Shown one piece after another: positions 1 through 6,497 of a DNA stretch of 9,654 nucleotides; within the stretch, counting starts at the first letter, position 1; the number at the start of each line of letters is the position of its first letter. Under the pieces are notes generated by a model. The model was not told where the DNA came from, searched no databases, and saw only the letters and a list, made by a program, of their open reading frames with translations. A program made the position numbers and the translations under genes. This stretch comes from Acidobacteriota bacterium (GTDB taxonomy: Bacteria > Acidobacteriota > Terriglobia > UBA7540), in assembly GCA_021789565.1 (NCBI GenBank), contig JAJYJL010000196.1, positions 1-9,654 of the forward strand. The letters are read 5' to 3'.

Positions 1-1
1 G

Positions 2-877
2 CAAAATATGCTCACGCTACTGAAAATAGGCGTTCTCAGCGCCTTCCTGTCCCTCGCTTTTATTGTCGGCAAGGGAGACTGGCACCATTTTGTGCAGCCG
101 GCGGTAAGGGCTTCTTCCCACGACATTGTGCTGCAGTTTGCCGTTTCACTCACTTTCGTCATGTTCGCCTACAGCGGCTGGAATGCAGCAACTTATGTGG
201 CGGAGGAGATTCAGACCCCGCAACGTTCTCTGCCTTTGGCCCTGATTGGCGGGACACTTCTGGTAATCGGCGTCTACCTGGCGTGCAACGTTGCTTTCGT
301 CTATGCGCTCCCGCCCGAAAAGTTGAAGGGAGTTCTTCCGGTCGGGTCCGAAGCGGCGCGGGTACTGTTTGCAGGACGGGGCGGCGCGATCTTCAGCGGG
401 ATGATGGCCGCAGCGTTGCTTTCGTGCATTAGCGCCATGGTGATCGTAGGGCCGCGGGTCTATTATGCCATGGCGCAGGACGGTTGTTTTTTTGCATCGG
501 CGGCCCGGCTTCACCCACGATTCCAGACTCCGGCGGTTGCGGTCCTGTTCCAGACAGTTGCCACGGCCGCCTTGATCATCACGGGAACCTTCGAGGCGCT
601 CATCTATTACATTGGATTCATGCTGGTGCTTTTTGCGGCGATGGCAACGGCCGGAATTTTTAAACTCCGAAAGCGCCCTGGCTGGCGAAAGCTGCCCGCG
701 GTTGACCGCTTTTTTCCCCTTGTGCCTGCTGTTTTTCTGCTGGCCGGCTGCGGCATGTTGGTTTCCACCGTTCGCCTTCGCCCCACAGAATCCTTTCTGG
801 GATTACTGACCGTCTGCTGCGGCGCCTGTCTGTACTGGTGGACTTCCCTTCGAAGCGGGAAACAGCGTAGAGTATAA
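2..877 (+). CDS. APC-family amino acid permease, 5'-truncated by window edge
   Basis: This is the C-terminal part of an inner-membrane amino acid/polyamine/organocation (APC) transporter, which takes up or exchanges amino acids using an ion gradient or antiport. The reading frame is open from base 2. The ATG at 8 falls inside a membrane segment and is not the likely start, and family members usually have about 430-480 residues against about 290 here. Counting from that ATG, the signature FAYSGWNAATYVAEEI lies at residues 53-68, followed by NPQR-like TPQRSLPLALI. The conserved MAQDGCFF...HPRFQTPAV loop is near 155-177. Several hydrophobic segments follow (about 80-100, 127-149, 178-220, 236-254 and 262-280), then a basic tail. 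The APC assignment is firm. The substrate cannot be read from the sequence. The next gene, a secreted peptidase, starts 45 bases downstream, so peptide breakdown followed by amino acid uptake is a plausible but unproven link. Confidence 0.88.
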   Translation, partial: QNMLTLLKIGVLSAFLSLAFIVGKGDWHHFVQPAVRASSHDIVLQFAVSLTFVMFAYSGWNAATYVAEEIQTPQRSLPLALIGGTLLVIGVYLACNVAFVYALPPEKLKGVLPVGSEAARVLFAGRGGAIFSGMMAAALLSCISAMVIVGPRVYYAMAQDGCFFASAARLHPRFQTPAVAVLFQTVATAALIITGTFEALIYYIGFMLVLFAAMATAGIFKLRKRPGWRKLPAVDRFFPLVPAVFLLAGCGMLVSTVRLRPTESFLGLLTVCCGACLYWWTSLRSGKQRRV

Positions 878-922
878 ATTTCATGACAGCCCATGGGGCC
901 CTAGAGTTAGCAGAACCGGCGA

Positions 923-2767
923 ATGAATCGTTCTTTCAAAACCATGCTTGGATCGATCCGATGGGGGGTGGCCCTGTCTGCTATTCTTGCCCCGTTCCTA
1001 TTATTAATACCCGGAACGGCAATCGGGCTCGCGCAGAATCCTCCAATCCAATACGTGCTGGATTTGAGAAAGCCAGCCTCTCATCTGGTAAGTGTCACCA
1101 TGAAGGTGCCGCAGGTTGACCCGGGAACCGAATTTCAGATACCCACGTGGAACAACCTCTATCAAATTCGGGACTTTGTTCGCAACGTGCAGGACGTTCA
1201 AGCAGAGTGTCATGGCCGGCCGGCACCCCTGCGTCGCGTGGATACCAACACATGGGCAAGCGGAGACCGCTGTTCCAGCTTGGAACTCCACTATGAAGTC
1301 TATGCAAACAGGGACGACGTTTTCTCAGCAGTTCTCGACAGTCGCCATGCGTTTCTGAATTTTGCGCTGCTGCTGTTTTATCTGCCGCATGAGCGCAAAC
1401 GTCCTGTCCGCGTAAGATTCCTTCTGCCTGAGGGTTGGAAGCTGGTAACGGTGCTGGATGACGGGCCTGCGCGCGGCGAATATCAGGCGCCGGATTACGA
1501 CCGTCTGGTGGACAGTCCCGCCGAAGCGGGAAATTTTCAGCAGTACGATTATGTTCAGCAGGGCGCGACGTACCGCATTGTCGTGGATGGGGATCAGAGT
1601 CTTTATTCGCCAGAGCGGCTCCTCAGGGTGCTCAAGAAAATTACCGCCACTGAAACAGACCTGATGCAGGACGTTCCGTTCAAGCGATACACCTTCATGT
1701 TCTTTTTCCCTCCGAAGGGGAGTGGTGGAATGGAACACCGGAACGGCGCGGCGATCAGTATCCCGGCCGCCGATATGCGCGCGGGCCTTGCAAGCCTCGA
1801 AGATATTTCGGCACATGAGTTTTTCCATCTCTGGAATGTGAAGCGCATCCGCCCCCAGGGGCTCGCGCCCATCGATTATATCCATGGGAACGATACCAGC
1901 GACCTGTGGTTTTCTGAAGGCGTTACGAGCATGTATGCAGAAGTTGTCCAGCTGCGTTCCGGGCTAATCCATAAAGGGCAGTTTTACGCGCACCTGGCTG
2001 AGGAGATCAACCAGCTCAGGGCCCGACCGGCGAGGCAGTTTGAGAGTGCCGCTGAATCAGGACGCGAAGCCTGGCTTGAGAAATATCCTGATTACTCTCG
2101 GCCGGAACGAAGTATTTCCTACTACAACAAGGGAGAGTTGCTGGGCTATCTGCTTGACCTTGGAATCCGCCATTCGAGTGACAATCGGTACAGCCTGGAT
2201 GACCTCATGCGGTGGCTGAACAAAAACTTCGCCAAACGCGGGGCCTTCTTTACGGATACCGACCTTGAAAGCGGCATTTCTCACTTTGCGCCATGGTTCC
2301 CTGTCAAAATGTTTTTCTGCAACTGCATCAATGGGACCGGCGATCTTGATTATGCAAAATATCTTGCCTATGCGGGATTGGGGTTAAAAACCGAAACAAA
2401 AGTCGTGCCCGACCTGGGATTCCAATCGCTCCAAGGTTTCATGGGACCCATTCACGTAGAATCAGTTGTTCCCGGCAGTCCTGCGCAGAAAGCGGGAATC
2501 CAGTCCGGTGACGTCCTTCTCAAAATGAACGGCGTTGTGCTGCCGGTTACGCCAGAACGCGAACTGATTTACCTCAGGCCGGGAGAGAAAGTCACGTTCA
2601 TGGTTCAGCGTGGCGCAACGGTTTTTGATATTGGGTTTCTGCTTGGATCCAGGAAGTCGACGATGTATCAGGTGATAGAATTGCCGAACTCCTCGCGCGC
2701 TCAACTTGCGGTCCGCACCGGCTGGCTGAAGGGTGAAACGGGGAAAGGAACGGCGGCGGGAGACTGA
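923..2767 (+). CDS. Secreted M61-family zinc metallopeptidase with PDZ domain
   Basis: This is a predicted exported peptidase of MEROPS family M61 (glycyl aminopeptidase-like gluzincins), acting in the periplasm or outside the cell. Residues 1-37 form a signal peptide: basic start, hydrophobic core around 15-30, and a likely cut after AIGLA before Gln38. The N-terminal beta domain spans about 42-225. The exopeptidase-type GGMEH motif is at 268-272. The zinc site HEFFH is at 298-302 inside HEFFHLWNVKRIRP, and the third zinc ligand is probably Glu332 in WFSEGVT. The SYYNKGELLGYLLDLGIR stretch near 399-416 is typical of M61. A PDZ domain with the usual SPAQKAGIQSGD core covers about 509-575. The length of 614 residues is normal for M61-PDZ proteins. 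No strong Shine-Dalgarno sequence precedes the ATG; it was chosen because it gives a proper signal peptide. The stop codon overlaps the plsC start. The family call is secure; the substrate is unknown. Confidence 0.93.
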   Translation: MNRSFKTMLGSIRWGVALSAILAPFLLLIPGTAIGLAQNPPIQYVLDLRKPASHLVSVTMKVPQVDPGTEFQIPTWNNLYQIRDFVRNVQDVQAECHGRPAPLRRVDTNTWASGDRCSSLELHYEVYANRDDVFSAVLDSRHAFLNFALLLFYLPHERKRPVRVRFLLPEGWKLVTVLDDGPARGEYQAPDYDRLVDSPAEAGNFQQYDYVQQGATYRIVVDGDQSLYSPERLLRVLKKITATETDLMQDVPFKRYTFMFFFPPKGSGGMEHRNGAAISIPAADMRAGLASLEDISAHEFFHLWNVKRIRPQGLAPIDYIHGNDTSDLWFSEGVTSMYAEVVQLRSGLIHKGQFYAHLAEEINQLRARPARQFESAAESGREAWLEKYPDYSRPERSISYYNKGELLGYLLDLGIRHSSDNRYSLDDLMRWLNKNFAKRGAFFTDTDLESGISHFAPWFPVKMFFCNCINGTGDLDYAKYLAYAGLGLKTETKVVPDLGFQSLQGFMGPIHVESVVPGSPAQKAGIQSGDVLLKMNGVVLPVTPERELIYLRPGEKVTFMVQRGATVFDIGFLLGSRKSTMYQVIELPNSSRAQLAVRTGWLKGETGKGTAAGD

Positions 2768-3495
2768 TGGTCAGAACATTGCTTGTGTATGCCATCATTG
2801 TTCTTTACTTGCTGATTCTTGGCCCTCCCTTGCTCCTTTGGAGCGCAATCACCGGAAACACCGACGTTCTCTACTCCGTTGGCCTTTTCGGGGCGAAGAC
2901 TGCTTTGTGGATGGCCGGCGTCACAATAACCGTCATAGGCAGTGAAAATATTCCGGCGGGAGAGGCGGTGGTCTATATGCCCAACCACCAGAGCAACTGT
3001 GACCCGCCGGCTGTAGCCGCCATCCTTCCGCCTGTTCTCGTCATGGCAAAGAAAGAATTTTTCCGCGTTCCAGTCCTGGGAAGCGCAATGCGGATGCGCG
3101 GTTTTATACCAGTGGACCGGACCCATCGTGAACGAGCTTATGCCGCGGTGGAGCAGGCGGTCGTCGCCCTAAAGGCAGGCCATTCGTTCCTGGTGTTCCC
3201 GGAGGGGACCCGGAGCAGGACCGGACGCCTGCAGCCCTTTAAAAGGGGCGTCTTTGTGATGGCGATCGACGCGGGCGTGTCCATTGTGCCGATTTCGGTT
3301 TCAGGCGCCAACAGGATTATGCGCCCGGGCGATTTCAGGATTTATCCAGGGCCGGTTCGAATTACCATCCACGCCCCTGTCCCGACCGCGGGTTGCAGCC
3401 TTGAAGACCGCTCAAGAATCGCAGCGCAGGTGCGTCAGGCGGTTAGGGAGGGGCTTTCGGCCGAGGAACAACCGCTTGAACCTGAGGCCGCTTGA
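2767..3495 (+). CDS. plsC: 1-acyl-sn-glycerol-3-phosphate acyltransferase (PlsC family)
   Basis: This is a membrane-bound acyltransferase expected to acylate lysophosphatidic acid to phosphatidic acid, the second acylation of phospholipid synthesis, at the inner face of the cytoplasmic membrane. It has 242 residues, normal for the family. A hydrophobic N-terminus (about 5-27) is followed by acyltransferase motif I NHQSNCD (73-79; the His74/Asp79 HX4D pair). Motif II is around GFIPVDR (112-118), motif III is FPEGTRSR (144-151), and motif IV is around VPISVSG (174-180). The ATG shares its A with the TGA of the upstream peptidase (TGATG), and GGGAG lies 4 bases before it, so translational coupling is likely. 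Related acyltransferases using other lysolipids share these motifs, so substrate specificity is inferred. The gene converges on lpxD, another envelope-lipid gene, with 57 bases between them. Confidence 0.9.
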   Translation: MVRTLLVYAIIVLYLLILGPPLLLWSAITGNTDVLYSVGLFGAKTALWMAGVTITVIGSENIPAGEAVVYMPNHQSNCDPPAVAAILPPVLVMAKKEFFRVPVLGSAMRMRGFIPVDRTHRERAYAAVEQAVVALKAGHSFLVFPEGTRSRTGRLQPFKRGVFVMAIDAGVSIVPISVSGANRIMRPGDFRIYPGPVRITIHAPVPTAGCSLEDRSRIAAQVRQAVREGLSAEEQPLEPEAA

Positions 3496-3500
3496 AGGTT

Positions 3501-3520
3501 GCCGGTCAAGCCGGTTTATT
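3501..3520 (+). terminator. Weak hairpin after plsC, possible terminator
   Basis: CCGG at 3502-3505 can pair with CCGG at 3511-3514 around a TCAAG loop, with one extra G-U wobble, followed by a short T-rich stretch (TTTATT). A stem of four to five pairs is short for an intrinsic terminator. The location between two convergent genes is its main support. Confidence 0.22.
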
Positions 3521-3552
3521 CGAGATCCTCGCCACCTGCCGTCTATCCTCAA

Positions 3553-4575
3553 TTACTCATTTTGATCTGGAGTATTTGGATGCTTCATGAGCCTGCGCAC
3601 TGTCGCATGGATTTCCGGAAGGCGAGCGTAGGCGGCTGAACATTTCAGCCAGCGGGAATTATCCATGGCAGGATATCCGGAAACGATCTTGTTTGGTTCA
3701 ACGTCTGAGGGAATTCCAGTCTGGGCTGTGGCAATCACGTTCTTGCCAATTGTCAAATGCCCCGCAACGCCCACCTGGCCCGCCAGAACCACGTTTTCCC
3801 CAACTTTGCAACTGCCCGCCAGCCCGGACTGGCCACAGAGCAGGGAATTCTGACCAATGTCGCAGGCATGCCCCACCTGGACGAGGTTATCCACCTTGGC
3901 GCCCCGTCGCAGCCTGGTTTCGCCCACCGTGGCACGGTCAATGCAGGCATTCGCCTGCACTTCGACCCCGTCTTCAATGACAACCGTTCCAGTCTGAATG
4001 ATTTTATAGTAAGAGCCGTCAGCCTGGCGGGCGAATCCGAAGCCGTCGCTGCCAATAATGGCGCCGTTTTGCAGAATCACGTCATTGCCGATCTGGACGT
4101 TTTCCCGGACAACGGCGTGGGAGTGGGCAAAAAAACGATGCCCAATTTTGGCCCCCTGATAAATCATCACATGACCCTTGATGACGCAATCGTCACCAAT
4201 TTCAACACCCTGCTCTACCACCACGTAAGGGCCAATCGAGGGATTCTGGCCCACCTTGGATCCCACAGCGATGACTGCGGTTGGATGAATGCCGGGCTCC
4301 GGGCGTACCGGGGGATAAAAAAGCTCGAGCGCCTTCGCAAAATCCAGATAGGGATTGGTGGACCTCAGGGCTGGGCGGCCGGGGTCTGGATCCTCCGCCG
4401 AAAGGATGATGGCTGCCGCCCGCGTGGTCTGGCTTTTTCGCCGGTACTTGGGATTGGAAAGGAAAGTTAATTCGGACGGACCCGCCTCTTCGATGCCTGC
4501 AACGGCAGTGATTTCGATCTCCTCGGGCCCTTCTAGTGCACAACCGAGCTTCTTTGCAATGTCACCCAGCCTCAT
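3553..4575 (-). CDS. lpxD: UDP-3-O-(3-hydroxyacyl)glucosamine N-acyltransferase LpxD
   Basis: LpxD transfers a 3-hydroxyacyl chain from acyl-ACP to the 2-amino group of UDP-3-O-acylglucosamine, the third step of lipid A synthesis in the cytoplasm. The 340-residue length matches the family. Residues 1-95 form the uridine-binding N-terminal domain (LTFLSNPKY near 37-44). Residues from about 97 to 290 are hexapeptide repeats of the left-handed beta-helix type (IGPYVVVEQGVEIGDD and so on). The C-terminus is helical. The catalytic histidine is His236 in VQVGHACDIG, equivalent to E. coli His239. His273 in VAGHLTIG matches E. coli His276, with the same 37-residue spacing. The start is supported by TAGGAGG ending 11 bases before the ATG on the - strand. 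The gene stands alone here: no fabZ, lpxA or lpxB lies beside it, unlike the classic cluster. It may be the only copy or a second copy. Confidence 0.95.
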   Translation of the reverse strand: MRLGDIAKKLGCALEGPEEIEITAVAGIEEAGPSELTFLSNPKYRRKSQTTRAAAIILSAEDPDPGRPALRSTNPYLDFAKALELFYPPVRPEPGIHPTAVIAVGSKVGQNPSIGPYVVVEQGVEIGDDCVIKGHVMIYQGAKIGHRFFAHSHAVVRENVQIGNDVILQNGAIIGSDGFGFARQADGSYYKIIQTGTVVIEDGVEVQANACIDRATVGETRLRRGAKVDNLVQVGHACDIGQNSLLCGQSGLAGSCKVGENVVLAGQVGVAGHLTIGKNVIATAQTGIPSDVEPNKIVSGYPAMDNSRWLKCSAAYARLPEIHATVRRLMKHPNTPDQNE

Positions 4576-4643
4576 GGCGTCCAGCTCCTCCTAAAGAAAG
4601 GGGCGTTTGTATACAATTACCCCATGCTTCCTTCTGCATTGGA

Positions 4644-4671
4644 ATTATTGCCTCACGTGAAAGGTTATCAA
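4644..4671 (-). promoter_or_regulatory. Predicted sigma-70 promoter for lpxD
   Basis: On the - strand, TTGATA (4671-4666; 5 of 6 to the -35 consensus) is followed after 16 bases by AATAAT (4649-4644; 5 of 6 to the -10 consensus). Transcription would begin near 4637, giving a leader of about 60 bases before the lpxD ATG. The spacer holds the perfect 8-bp palindrome TCACGTGA (4653-4660), which could be a regulator site. This is prediction from pattern only. Confidence 0.45.
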
Positions 4672-4704
4672 GCGCGACGGGCAGTGACAATAGTCAGCAC
4701 AAAG

Positions 4705-4727
4705 GTACCGGTACTACGGTGCCGTAG
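4705..4727. promoter_or_regulatory. Two abutting palindromes, possible operator
   Basis: GTACCGGTAC (4705-4714) is a perfect 10-bp palindrome. It shares its last base with CTACGGTGCCGTAG (4714-4727), which has 6-bp arms around TG. The pair lies in the divergent gap between lpxD and the PilZ gene, 34 bases upstream of the predicted lpxD -35 box. This is a plausible protein-binding site, but the regulator is unknown and short palindromes do occur by chance in GC-rich DNA. Confidence 0.28.
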
Positions 4728-4872
4728 ATCCCGCCCGGTAATTCCGTCACTGTGGTTGGGAAGCGCGCATCCCCAATTGGCGGTGTCGGCCCGGGAGCGG
4801 CTGCTGGCTTAGGGACCGAAGGCGTAAAGGTGCGTTTAGGAAATTCCGATACCTGAATTGGAGACGAGCAAA

Positions 4873-5208
4873 ATGAATCACGGACGGAAAGGCATTCGCG
4901 GCGGGACAAGGATACCCGTGGAGTTCCCGGTCCATCTTAGATGGAAAACACGGGCGGGGAGGGAACGAGACGCCCAGGGGAAAACAGCGAGCATGAGCGG
5001 AAATGGCCTGTTTATTCTGGCCCCGGTTCGGCTGCGGCATGACACGCCCATTGAGTTCACCGTTTTACTTCCATCAGAGGTTACCGGGACCCCCATGCAG
5101 TTACAGTGCGTGGGGCGGGTGGTTCGCCAGCAGAAGGCCGGAGCGCCGGCAGGGCTTGGAGTGGTTATTGACGATTATTGTTTTGCTTCAATAAAGCGTT
5201 CCGCATAG
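4873..5208 (+). CDS. Small single-domain PilZ protein
   Basis: This is a predicted cytosolic 111-residue protein made almost entirely of one PilZ domain, the family that binds cyclic di-GMP and changes motility, polysaccharide or secretion functions through partner proteins. The RxxxR element is present as RGGTR (Arg9, Arg13) before PVEFPVHLRW. The second element, normally (D/N)xSxxG, reads SMSGNG at 40-45, so the first position is Ser. The C-terminal strands include VGRVVRQ (80-86) and the GLGVVIDD ending (94-101) usual for PilZ folds. The start is the ATG at 4873, because TTGGAGA sits 9 bases upstream; an in-frame TTG at 4858 would sit on that site and is less likely. The altered motif makes ligand binding uncertain. 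The next gene downstream, also regulatory, begins 119 bases later. No partner can be named. Confidence 0.75.
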   Translation: MNHGRKGIRGGTRIPVEFPVHLRWKTRAGRERDAQGKTASMSGNGLFILAPVRLRHDTPIEFTVLLPSEVTGTPMQLQCVGRVVRQQKAGAPAGLGVVIDDYCFASIKRSA

Positions 5209-5327
5209 TTTGCCCAAAGCCGATGCCTCTCAAGGTCCATTGATCAGGTCAGAATGGCGCGCCGCATTGATTGGACTGCCCCGGCCACAAGCCAATCCGC
5301 GATAGTTCGTTTCCCCCGAGTTTAGAA

Positions 5328-6011
5328 ATGCATCCGAGAAAACGAACCAACAATAAGGCCAGGGTGAAAATCCTGATTGCGGACAGCGAAGGAGTTTTCC
5401 GCCTGGGGCTCAAGAAGCTTTTCAGCCTTGAGGATGATCTTCGAGTTGTCGCTCAGGCTGAAAATTTTCTGCAACTTGTGGCGATGGCCAAAACATTCCG
5501 GCCGGATCTCGCTCTGGTTCAGCAGGAGATAGCTCTGAACAGCCGGCAGAGACTTCTCGACCAGATCCACGGGGTTTCTCCGGCATGTTTGGTGGTTATA
5601 ACCGCATCCCATATGACTGGAATAGAGCAAGAGCACCTGATTCGGGACGGAGCGTCCGGTGTGATCCCAAGATCGGCGCAGCCGGAGGTCTTCGTGGAGA
5701 ATGTCCGAAAGGTGCTGCGCGGTGAAGTTATCCAGCCGCCGCAGAAAGATAATGGCAACGGGCTTTTTTCCACTTCCAGCTCACCCCACTCGCGCCCTAT
5801 CGATACCCTGACGCCCAGAGAGAAGACCATCATTAGTTGCCTGACGCAGGGGCTGCGAAACCGTGAGATTGCCGGGCACTTGACGATTTCTGAACAGACA
5901 GTGAAGAACCATCTCCGTTCCATTTACGACAAAGTGGGTGTTTCAGACCGGCTGGAACTCGTTCTTTATGCCATCCATCAACGGCTTGAGTTGCCACCCG
6001 TAAATTTATAG
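5328..6011 (+). CDS. LuxR/NarL-type regulator with degenerate receiver domain
   Basis: This is a predicted DNA-binding transcription regulator of 227 residues, with a receiver-like domain (about 12-132), a linker rich in Ser and Asn (about 137-158) and a LuxR-type helix-turn-helix (about 160-219; LTPREKTIISCL, NREIAGHL, TVKNHLRSIYDKV). The receiver fold is recognisable from ILIADSEGVFRLGLKKLF, VVITAS and the DGASGVIPRSAQPE segment. However, the phosphoacceptor Asp of the usual PDLxLLD motif is Gln65 (PDLALVQ). The second acidic-pocket residue is Ser20, and the conserved Lys is Arg115. Thr92 is kept. Normal Asp phosphorylation is therefore unlikely, and activity may depend on expression level, a ligand or a partner. 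ATG 5328 was preferred to an upstream in-frame TTG at 5271, which would add 19 residues of non-domain sequence; neither has a strong Shine-Dalgarno sequence. No histidine kinase gene lies nearby. Confidence 0.83.
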   Translation: MHPRKRTNNKARVKILIADSEGVFRLGLKKLFSLEDDLRVVAQAENFLQLVAMAKTFRPDLALVQQEIALNSRQRLLDQIHGVSPACLVVITASHMTGIEQEHLIRDGASGVIPRSAQPEVFVENVRKVLRGEVIQPPQKDNGNGLFSTSSSPHSRPIDTLTPREKTIISCLTQGLRNREIAGHLTISEQTVKNHLRSIYDKVGVSDRLELVLYAIHQRLELPPVNL

Positions 6012-6153
6012 GGTTAAGAATCTGCTTGTCTTTTTCTTGCCGACGCGAAATTACACAGCACAAGCTGCGCCTGATCAGTTTTACATGACATGCTTCGTCT
6101 CGGCGGCGGCGTGGGGGAAAATGCTTGGCGCAAGGGGGGCGGATGACTCTTGA

Positions 6154-6192
6154 AAAACCAATTTGGTTTTACGAAACAGCCTGTGCTAAGAT
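6154..6192 (+). promoter_or_regulatory. 17-bp palindrome overlapping a possible extended -10 promoter
   Basis: AAAACCAATTTGGTTTT (6154-6170) has perfect 8-bp arms around one central T. Its right arm carries a poor -35-like TTGGTT (6163-6168). Eighteen bases on lies TAAGAT (6187-6192), preceded by TGC, as in an extended -10 element (TGnTATAAT-like, 4 of 6 in the hexamer). A repressor bound at the palindrome would cover the -35 region. A short AT-rich hairpin is an alternative reading, but the one-base centre argues for a dimer-binding site rather than an RNA stem. Confidence 0.33.
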
Positions 6193-6282
6193 GCGGTTCG
6201 ATTATTTGCTTTCGCGCCGGGCGGGTTACGGTTATTTTTTCCGTGAATGTTTGCTACTTTGTTGAGACAGTGGCACTTGCTA

Positions 6283-6311
6283 TTGACAAAGTCAGGCGAG
6301 TTTCAGATGAT
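6283..6311 (+). promoter_or_regulatory. Possible sigma-70 promoter upstream of xerD
   Basis: A perfect -35 hexamer TTGACA (6283-6288) is followed after 17 bases by GATGAT (6306-6311), 4 of 6 to the -10 consensus. A transcript would start near 6318 and carry a leader of about 180 bases before the xerD ATG. Other -10-like hexamers in the AT-rich stretch downstream (for example TATAAA at 6388-6393) compete with this choice. Confidence 0.35.
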
Positions 6312-6390
6312 CATAGCTGTTAAAGAAGAGGTTTCCGTTCAGCCCAAAGGGTTCGTAGTGACATTTTCCACGGAGTGGCGAGGAATCTAT

Positions 6391-6460
6391 AAATTAACAA
6401 TACATTTATTATATTGATGATAGGTCTATTATCTTAATATTTTGCTTTAAGTTCTTAAAC
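6391..6460. promoter_or_regulatory. AT-rich island directly upstream of xerD
   Basis: Only 13 of these 70 bases are G or C (about 19%), far below the flanking genes. It contains several -10-like hexamers (TATATT, TATTAT, TAATAT) and the palindrome TTTAAGTTCTTAAA (6446-6459). The likeliest role is as promoter and upstream elements for the xerD-cca genes. Bent or easily melted DNA, or a site for a nucleoid protein, is also possible. Confidence 0.4.
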
Positions 6461-6497
6461 TCTGGGTCGGATCAAGGAAGGCTCATCGGGACAAGGA

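Larger units (their letters stand above)
6012..6497. other. 486-base gene-free region before xerD
   Basis: No convincing gene is seen on either strand. The left part (6012-6150) is of ordinary composition, with no clear terminator after the regulator gene. The middle holds a 17-bp palindrome with a possible extended -10 element, and a separate promoter-like pair at 6283-6311. The right part (about 6390-6460) is very AT-rich. A 36-codon reading frame (6307-6417) has no clear ribosome-binding site and is not called. The length and structure would suit a regulated promoter region or a small RNA, but neither is shown. Confidence 0.6.

Noticed and set aside
1325..1885. 186-codon open frame on the - strand inside the M61 peptidase
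   Set aside because: It is antisense to the peptidase core including the zinc site, with no domain signature or ribosome-binding site.
3757..4470. 237-codon open frame on the + strand inside lpxD
   Set aside because: It is antisense to the hexapeptide repeats of LpxD. The regular codon pattern of those repeats keeps the opposite strand open, and no family features are seen.
4694..4909. 71-codon proline-rich frame on the - strand before lpxD
   Set aside because: It overlaps the PilZ start region, has no ribosome-binding site and no recognised family. A relic of a lost gene cannot be excluded, but nothing supports it.
5271..5327. Upstream in-frame TTG start for the LuxR-type regulator
   Set aside because: It adds 19 residues not belonging to the receiver fold and lacks a Shine-Dalgarno sequence. 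The ATG at 5328 is more economical.
6184..6205. GGTTCGATT resembling a tRNA T-loop
   Set aside because: The flanking bases do not form a T-arm stem, and no acceptor, D or anticodon arm can be drawn.
6271..6285. TGGCAC resembling a sigma-54 -24 element
   Set aside because: The -12 GC is missing at the required 10-base spacing from GG (TG is there instead).
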